NCBI RefSeq assembly: GCF_001971785.1
Contig: NZ_CP019389.1
Span: forward strand, 2,553,001 to 2,617,000
Reading direction: 5' to 3'
From: Seonamhaeicola sp. S2-3
Lineage (GTDB): Bacteria; Bacteroidota; Bacteroidia; Flavobacteriales; Flavobacteriaceae
Length of the DNA: 64,000 bases
The notes under the pieces were generated by a model. That model searched no databases. It worked only from the letters and a program-made list of their open reading frames with translations, and had not been told where the DNA came from. This document shows, one piece after another, positions 59,381 to 64,000 of the stretch (positions are counted from its first letter, which is position 1; each line of letters opens with the position of its first letter). The translations under genes and the position numbers were made by a program.

Positions 59381-59602
59381 TTATGGTACAGGGTCATATC
59401 CAGAACCACCCCAGGGGTGGCAAGAAAAAATCCGTTTTATGGCTAACCATCCACCTTTTATAAGTCCGTGTTTTTGTAAGGCTTCTTTACTGTATTGTGA
59501 GCAGGTTGGGGTATATCTACAGCTAGCAGGCGTTAAAGGCGATATAAGTACTTGGTATACTTTTATCAAAAATAAAAACGGTGCTATGAGTAGTTTTTTC
59601 AT
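59381..59602 (-). CDS. yidD: Membrane protein insertion efficiency factor YidD
   Basis: A 73-residue amphipathic protein that helps YidC-dependent membrane insertion. The family core is complete: [30 protein letters not shown] and [17 protein letters not shown], with its three conserved cysteines. It does not lie beside rnpA/yidC here. cysS is upstream on the same strand with a 40-bp gap that holds a short hairpin repeat. Confidence 0.95.
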   Translation of the reverse strand: MKKLLIAPFLFLIKVYQVLISPLTPASCRYTPTCSQYSKEALQKHGLIKGGWLAIKRIFSCHPWGGSGYDPVP

Positions 59603-59610
59603 GCTTTGTT

Positions 59611-59630
59611 ATTCTGAATTATTTCAGAAT
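59611..59630. repeat. Short TTCTGAA...TTCAGAA hairpin repeat between cysS and yidD
   Basis: ATTCTGAA (59611-59618) pairs with TTCAGAAT (59623-59630). It resembles the hairpins at 32920-32938 and 13383-13400. Confidence 0.5.
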
Positions 59631-59642
59631 TTATGTGGCATT

Positions 59643-61124
59643 TTAATTTACAGAAAAGGTAGTGCCGTCTTTTCCATCTTTTAAAATAATTCCAACTTCG
59701 GCTAATTTATCGCGTATTTTATCAGATAATGCAAAATCTTTGTTGGCTCTAGCTTCTTGCCTTAGTTTAATAAGAACATCAACAGCTCCAGATAATTTAT
59801 CATCATCAGAATTACTGAGTGTACTATTTTCTAAACCTAAAATATCAAAAGTGAAAGCCTTTATTGTATCTTTTAAAGTGTTTAAATCTTCAGTAGTTAC
59901 AGTTTGAGAACCTTCTTTAATTTGGTTGATATATTTAACGCCTTCAAACAAATTAGCAATTAACACAGGTGTGTTAAAATCATCATTCATGGCATCATAA
60001 CATTTCTGTTTCCAAGCATCAATAGCTATTGATGATGTTTTAGAGGTGTTTAATTTCTCTAACATACCTATAGCGTCCATAAGTTTATTAAAGCCTTTTT
60101 CACCGGCTAATAAACCTTCGTTGGTAAAATCTAAAATGCTTCTATAGTGTGCTTGTAACATAAAAAAGCGCGCTACTCCCGGAGCAAAAGCCTTAGTTAT
60201 ATTAGGGTTTTCGCCAGTAAAAATTTCACCAGGTAAAATGTAGTTGCCAGTAGATTTTGCCATTTTTTTACCATTCATTATAAGCATGTTGGCATGCATC
60301 CAATAATTTACAGGCGATTGCCCTTTGGCAGCTTCATTTTGTGCAATTTCACATTCATGATGCGGAAATTTTAAATCCATTCCACCACCGTGAATATCAA
60401 AATGTTCACCTAAGTATTTGGTGCTCATTGCGGTACATTCTAAGTGCCAACCAGGGAATCCATCACTCCATGGTGATGGCCAGCGCATAATGTGTTGTGG
60501 TTCGGCTTTTTTCCAAAGTGCAAAATCTTGTGGATTCTTTTTATCGCTTTGTCCGTCTAACTCACGTGTATTGTGAATTAAATCATCAAGTTTACGTTTA
60601 CTTAATTTTCCGTATTGACTAGTTTCGTTAAACTTATGAACATCAAAATACACAGAGCCATTTACTTCATAAGCAAATCCGTTATCAATAATGTTTTTTA
60701 TTAATTCAATTTGCTCAATAATATGACCTGTAGCGGTAGGTTCAATGCTAGGAGGTAGAAAGTTAAAAGCGTTTAAAATGTTATGGAAATCAACAGTATA
60801 GCGTTGCACAACTTCCATAGGTTCTATTTGTTCTAAACGTGCTTTTTTGGCAATTCTATCTTCGCCAGCGTCGGCATCATTTTCTAAATGACCAGCATCG
60901 GTAATATTTCTAACATAGCGTACTTTATAACCTAAGTGTTTTAAATATCTAAAAATAACATCAAAAGACATGAAGGTTCTTACATTACCTAAGTGCACAT
61001 TGCTATACACGGTTGGTCCGCAAACATACATGCCTACGTGTCCTTCATTAATGGGTTTAAATGTTTCTTTTTTTCCGCTAAGTGAGTTGTATATTTTTAG
61101 CTCTTGATGATTATAAAGTTGCAT
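59643..61124 (-). CDS. cysS: Cysteinyl-tRNA synthetase
   Basis: A 493-residue class I aminoacyl-tRNA synthetase. The zinc Cys and HIGH-like site are in [20 protein letters not shown] near residue 32. Further zinc ligands are in WHLECTAMS and [13 protein letters not shown] near residues 228-260, and the KMSKS loop is KMAKSTGNY near residue 290. Length is normal. folE lies 36 bp upstream on the same strand. Confidence 0.96.
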   Translation of the reverse strand: MQLYNHQELKIYNSLSGKKETFKPINEGHVGMYVCGPTVYSNVHLGNVRTFMSFDVIFRYLKHLGYKVRYVRNITDAGHLENDADAGEDRIAKKARLEQIEPMEVVQRYTVDFHNILNAFNFLPPSIEPTATGHIIEQIELIKNIIDNGFAYEVNGSVYFDVHKFNETSQYGKLSKRKLDDLIHNTRELDGQSDKKNPQDFALWKKAEPQHIMRWPSPWSDGFPGWHLECTAMSTKYLGEHFDIHGGGMDLKFPHHECEIAQNEAAKGQSPVNYWMHANMLIMNGKKMAKSTGNYILPGEIFTGENPNITKAFAPGVARFFMLQAHYRSILDFTNEGLLAGEKGFNKLMDAIGMLEKLNTSKTSSIAIDAWKQKCYDAMNDDFNTPVLIANLFEGVKYINQIKEGSQTVTTEDLNTLKDTIKAFTFDILGLENSTLSNSDDDKLSGAVDVLIKLRQEARANKDFALSDKIRDKLAEVGIILKDGKDGTTFSVN

Positions 61125-61160
61125 GGTTGGTAATTGGGAAATCTGTTAGAAATATTTAAC

Positions 61161-61838
61161 TTAAAATTTTGTTTCTAGTTTGATGTAATCTAAAAATTCT
61201 CTACGGGTAGCTTTATCTTTAAAACGACCTCCAAATTCTGAAGTAACGGTACTACTTTCAATATCTCTAATACCTCTAGAATTCACGCAAAGGTGTTTGG
61301 CATCTATAACACAAGCTACATCTTTTGTTCCTAAAACTTCTTGTAATTCTTTTACAATTTGAATAGTTAACCGCTCTTGTACTTGTGGACGTTTTGCAAA
61401 ATAATCTACTATACGGTTCATTTTAGATAAACCAACTACCGTACCGTTAGATATGTAAGCTATATGAGCTCTACCAACAATAGGCAGTAAATGGTGTTCG
61501 CAAGTTGAATACACTGTGATGTTTTTTTCAACAAGCATTTCGCCGTATTTGTATTTATTGTCAAAAGTAGAGGCGCTTGGTTTTTTTTGAGGGTCTAAAC
61601 CACTAAAAATTTCTTTTACAAACATCTTTGCAACGCGGTTAGGAGTACCTTTTAAACTATCGTCATTTAAATCTAAACCAAGGGTTTCCATAATATGGCG
61701 TATATCATCTTTGATGATATCCATCTTTTCTTCATTGGTTAGTTTAAAAGCATCACTACGCATAGGTGTGTCTTGTGAGGTGCTTATGTGCTCATCTCCC
61801 AGAGCATCAAAATCTTCTAAATCTTTATCAAATTTCAT
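61161..61838 (-). CDS. folE: GTP cyclohydrolase I
   Basis: A 225-residue enzyme that makes 7,8-dihydroneopterin triphosphate from GTP for folate synthesis. The zinc ligands are in YSTCEHHLLPIVGRAHIAYI (Cys, His) and VACVIDAKHLCVNSRG (Cys), and GLSKMNRIVDYFAKRPQVQERL is the family signature. The start is the ATG at 61838. A TTG at 61871 would extend the protein by 11 residues but overlaps the promoter -7 box TATCTTTG (61869-61876). Confidence 0.95.
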   Translation of the reverse strand: MKFDKDLEDFDALGDEHISTSQDTPMRSDAFKLTNEEKMDIIKDDIRHIMETLGLDLNDDSLKGTPNRVAKMFVKEIFSGLDPQKKPSASTFDNKYKYGEMLVEKNITVYSTCEHHLLPIVGRAHIAYISNGTVVGLSKMNRIVDYFAKRPQVQERLTIQIVKELQEVLGTKDVACVIDAKHLCVNSRGIRDIESSTVTSEFGGRFKDKATRREFLDYIKLETKF

Positions 61839-61868
61839 ATGAACTATATGATTGAAATATATAATTGG

Positions 61869-61876
61869 CAAAGATA
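61869..61876 (-). promoter_or_regulatory. Putative -7 box of folE
   Basis: The minus strand reads TATCTTTG followed by CC, matching TAnnTTTG, 30 bp before the folE ATG. Confidence 0.6.
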
Positions 61877-61966
61877 AGCATTATACTTTTGTAATGCTTT
61901 AACTTAGCAAATAATTAGCATTTGTACATTAGTCTATATTGTATTATAATAATTACACAAAAAAAT

Positions 61967-61999
61967 AAAAGCTTGAATAAAAAATTACTCAAGCCTTTT
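61967..61999 (-). terminator. Terminator after the OmpP1/FadL-type gene
   Basis: AAAAG.CTTGA pairs with TCAAG.CTTTT (61967-61976 with 61989-61999, one bulged base), followed on the minus strand by T-rich sequence. It lies 22 bp beyond the stop. Confidence 0.65.
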
Positions 62000-62020
62000 A
62001 AGTTTTATTTATGTGTATTG

Positions 62021-63553
62021 TTAAATATTAAAGCTTAATGTTACTGTAATGTTAGAGTTTTTTCTATCTACCGTAGCTTGTGGTGCATCACCAAAATCTA
62101 AATGATACAGTTTATTAATAAAAGATCTTTCGGCATAATCATAGGTAAAATCTAGTTTGGTGTTTCCAAAGTTATAACCTAAACCAAAAGAATATCCGTT
62201 AAGGTCTCCAACAGTAATGCCATCGGTATAAGGGCTTTCTTCAAAACGGTAGCCTCCTCTAAAACTAAATTGTTTGTGTTTGTATTCTCCACCAAGTCTA
62301 TACGTAGAGGCATCTGTAAATGTATTACTAATATTAGCGTTTAGGTCTTGGTAATAAGCATCATTTTCTGGTTTAAATTTGGTGCTACCATAATCTTTTC
62401 TAGAATAATCAAAACTTATTAAGCCTTGTTTACCAAAAACGTATGCTAAACTTCCTGTAATTTGAGCAGGTGTTTGTAGTTTGTATTGAGGGTATACGTT
62501 TGTAATTTGCGGATAAATTTCTACAAAACCATTATCGCCATCAGTGGCTAAATATTGTGATGTTTCTTCTTCAATAGTATACCAAGTAGGAGAGTCATAA
62601 GTTATACCAATTCTAAACTCTGGGGTTAGTTTCATGATACCACCAAGTTGAAAAGAAAAACCATTACCAGTAGTGTTTAAGGCGTTTTCAAACTCTACAT
62701 AATTAACTGTTGATCCCGTGTTGTTGTTTTCTTCAAATAATAATGTTGAACGTTGATAGTCTATAAAGTGCGAGTTTAAGTTTAATCCTAAATATAAATT
62801 GTCTTCATATTGGGTTGCAATATTAAAAGATACTTTACCATTGTAACCAGTTGCTATATATGAGTAATCGTGCATAAAAGTTCCTGGATCAATATTAGAA
62901 GTGTAAATAGTGTTAGCATCATTATCAATATCATCTGGTTCTAGAATAAAAGATTCAAAACCTAAAAAAGCTTGTTGATGTGCAAAACCATAAGTATTTC
63001 CTATATCTCGGTAAGCATCGCTTGGAGATTCGCCTGGGAAAGCTGAAATTTCGTCTAACCTTTTACCATCAGCATAATCGTAAAAATAGCTAGCAATAGA
63101 GTTGCTAAAATTAGGATCGTTTGTATTGTTTGTTCCAAAAGCATACCAGTTGTCGTCATGGTTATTGGTTCTTTCATAAGCTACTGCCAATGAAAATTTT
63201 CTCCATGGTGAATTTGTATTAGAAGCAAAAACAAAAGCAGCTCCTGCTTGGTTTATATCGAAATTAGACTCATTGGTACTACCAGAACCTCCAAAGTAGT
63301 TAGAATTATTCTTAGAATGAACATTTGTGCCAGATATAGAGGCATGACTTCTAATAAAAACTGCAGAACTTGCAGGGTTTAAACTAACGGCACTCATGTC
63401 TCCACCCAAGGCGCCAAAAGCACCACTTAACGCTCTAAAACGAGCTGTACCTTGAATGTTATCTTGAGAATATCGTAGGGCATCTGTTAAATCTTGTGCG
63501 TAAATTGAAGACATAGACAATAAACCTATGACTAGTAAATTTATCTTTTTCAT
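62021..63553 (-). CDS. Outer-membrane beta-barrel protein, OmpP1/FadL-like
   Basis: A 510-residue protein from the ATG at 63553, with a signal peptide (MKKINLLVIGLLSMSSIYAQ). LRYSQDNIQGTARFRALSGAFGALGGDMSAVSLNPASSAVF is the N-terminal hatch typical of Bacteroidota OmpP1/FadL/TodX relatives. The rest alternates beta-strands with aromatic ends, closing with NSNITVTLSFNI. It may pass hydrophobic compounds across the outer membrane. An in-frame extension to 63649 would read through the end of the upstream gene and is rejected. It follows the Ser/Arg-rich gene with a 22-bp gap. Confidence 0.87.
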   Translation of the reverse strand: MKKINLLVIGLLSMSSIYAQDLTDALRYSQDNIQGTARFRALSGAFGALGGDMSAVSLNPASSAVFIRSHASISGTNVHSKNNSNYFGGSGSTNESNFDINQAGAAFVFASNTNSPWRKFSLAVAYERTNNHDDNWYAFGTNNTNDPNFSNSIASYFYDYADGKRLDEISAFPGESPSDAYRDIGNTYGFAHQQAFLGFESFILEPDDIDNDANTIYTSNIDPGTFMHDYSYIATGYNGKVSFNIATQYEDNLYLGLNLNSHFIDYQRSTLLFEENNNTGSTVNYVEFENALNTTGNGFSFQLGGIMKLTPEFRIGITYDSPTWYTIEEETSQYLATDGDNGFVEIYPQITNVYPQYKLQTPAQITGSLAYVFGKQGLISFDYSRKDYGSTKFKPENDAYYQDLNANISNTFTDASTYRLGGEYKHKQFSFRGGYRFEESPYTDGITVGDLNGYSFGLGYNFGNTKLDFTYDYAERSFINKLYHLDFGDAPQATVDRKNSNITVTLSFNI

Positions 63554-63575
63554 GTGTAATTTTTTTGTTTTTAGA

Positions 63576-64000
63576 TTATCGACGTCTACCACTAGAAGAA
63601 CTTCTGCTACCAGATGAGCTTCTACTGCTGCTTGAAGACCTAGATACACCAGAACTAGAACTTCTACTACTAGAAGAACTGTAAGATCTACTAGATGACG
63701 AAGATGAAGGTGTTGAATAAGATCTTCTTGACGAACGATTATATGTAGGTTTTTTATAAGTACTATAACTTCTAGTTTTAGATGCTGATCTACTAGTTGA
63801 ATTAGACGACGGTGTTCTAGATACTGTTGATGTTCTTCCTTGTGAGCTACTGTATCTACTTACAGTACTAGATCCTGTAGATCTTCTGGTACTGTAACTA
63901 TTGGTAGAATTTCTATTTACAGTACTAATGCGAGAGGTGTTACTAGTTATGCCTCTACTAGATGTACTAGATACACTACTTCTACGTGCTGTATTATATT
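63576..64000 (-). CDS. C-terminal part of a Ser/Arg-rich low-complexity protein (5' end outside window)
   Basis: The minus strand is open from the window edge to the TAA at 63576, giving 141 residues. They are dominated by Ser and Arg with some Thr, Tyr and Asn, for example SSTVSRYSSSQGRTSTVSRT and YSTPSSSSSSRSYSSSSSRS, and the end reads GSRSSSSGRRR. There is no hydrophobic segment in the visible part. Codon variety among the Ser codons (AGT, TCT, TCA, TCG, AGC) argues against simple DNA repeat slippage. The composition resembles RS domains. The N-terminal domain and function are not visible; it is upstream of an outer-membrane protein and probably in the same operon. Confidence 0.75.
   Translation of the reverse strand, partial: YNTARRSSVSSTSSRGITSNTSRISTVNRNSTNSYSTRRSTGSSTVSRYSSSQGRTSTVSRTPSSNSTSRSASKTRSYSTYKKPTYNRSSRRSYSTPSSSSSSRSYSSSSSRSSSSGVSRSSSSSRSSSGSRSSSSGRRR

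Noticed and set aside
63554-63649. 32-codon N-terminal extension of the outer-membrane protein
   Set aside because: It overlaps the Ser/Arg-rich gene in another frame and would hide a good signal peptide that starts at 63553.
1-64000. CRISPR arrays, tRNA and rRNA genes
   Set aside because: No regularly spaced direct repeats and no cloverleaf or rRNA-like stretches were noticed on reading both strands; a covariance search would be needed to exclude tRNAs fully.

Overview
The window looks like a chromosomal segment of a member of the Flavobacteriaceae (Bacteroidota). The base composition is strongly AT-rich. Promoters carry the Bacteroidota -7 box TAnnTTTG instead of a sigma-70 -10 box, and Shine-Dalgarno sites are essentially absent. 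Many families are typical of the phylum: DUF4199, DUF4252, DUF3810, an alternative GlmU-like protein, a type B L31, a CarB that ends at 950 residues, T9SS-era secreted nucleases and lipoproteins. No tRNA, rRNA, CRISPR array, transposase or integrase was recognised.

Layout. 1-4.3 kb (minus): a secreted endonuclease I (cut by the window edge), an RsmB-type rRNA methyltransferase, a dead sigma-factor fragment, and an ECF sigma / membrane protein / periplasmic sensor operon. 4.3-9.5 kb (minus): MsbA-like ABC exporter coupled to a phosphosugar mutase, a DPM-like glycosyltransferase and a DUF4199 membrane protein. 9.6-18.8 kb: ribosomal protein L31, GlmU-like enzyme, an orphan peptide-type binding lipoprotein, MtaB, a lipoprotein, a small GNAT, an alpha/beta hydrolase, a lytic transglycosylase and cardiolipin synthase. 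18.8-24 kb: PepSY reductase-like protein, a DUF2892-like/TPR protein, rpmH and carB. 24-27.5 kb (minus): the SatD / DUF3307 / thioesterase operon preceded by an array of inverted repeats, then rmuC. 27.5-33.7 kb: a vitamin B12 uptake locus with btuFCD, a 35-residue membrane protein, a cobalamin riboswitch and btuB, then a Dph6-like ATPase. 33.7-36.7 kb: two tandem S41 protease lipoproteins. 37-39.3 kb: a second ECF sigma operon with two DUF4252 proteins. 39.3-48.7 kb: purB, a helical-repeat protein, a haem-binding protein, a glycosyltransferase, a sirtuin, a TPR protein, TrmH, a carboxypeptidase-regulatory-like protein and a DEAD-box helicase. 48.8-50.9 kb is accessory DNA: a dispersed repeat, an orphan secreted protein, a 140-bp element with terminal inverted repeats and a PLD-fold/HTH protein. 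51-59.2 kb: M48 protease, rRNA methyltransferase, lipoprotein, DUF3810 and pepD, followed by the most unusual part of the window. 59.4-64 kb: yidD, cysS, folE, an outer-membrane protein and the tail of a Ser/Arg-rich protein.

The main candidate for an undescribed system lies just after pepD (56.58-58.43 kb). The last 60 bp of pepD recur 898 bp downstream with two changes, both synonymous, and a shorter degenerate piece recurs another 931 bp on. Between the copies sit single-function cargo units on the opposite strand: a ParE/ParD-like toxin-antitoxin pair, then an SRPBCC protein. Each unit ends in the same diverged ~230-bp repeat that begins with a GGATATA hairpin. This looks like serial insertion of gene cassettes at the 3' end of a housekeeping gene, each bringing a replacement gene tail, with no recombinase in the window. 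Other points to examine are the five inverted repeats with 8-bp spacers ahead of satD, three copies of a 66-95 bp palindromic repeat, the 35-residue protein of the B12 locus, and the SR-rich protein at the right edge.
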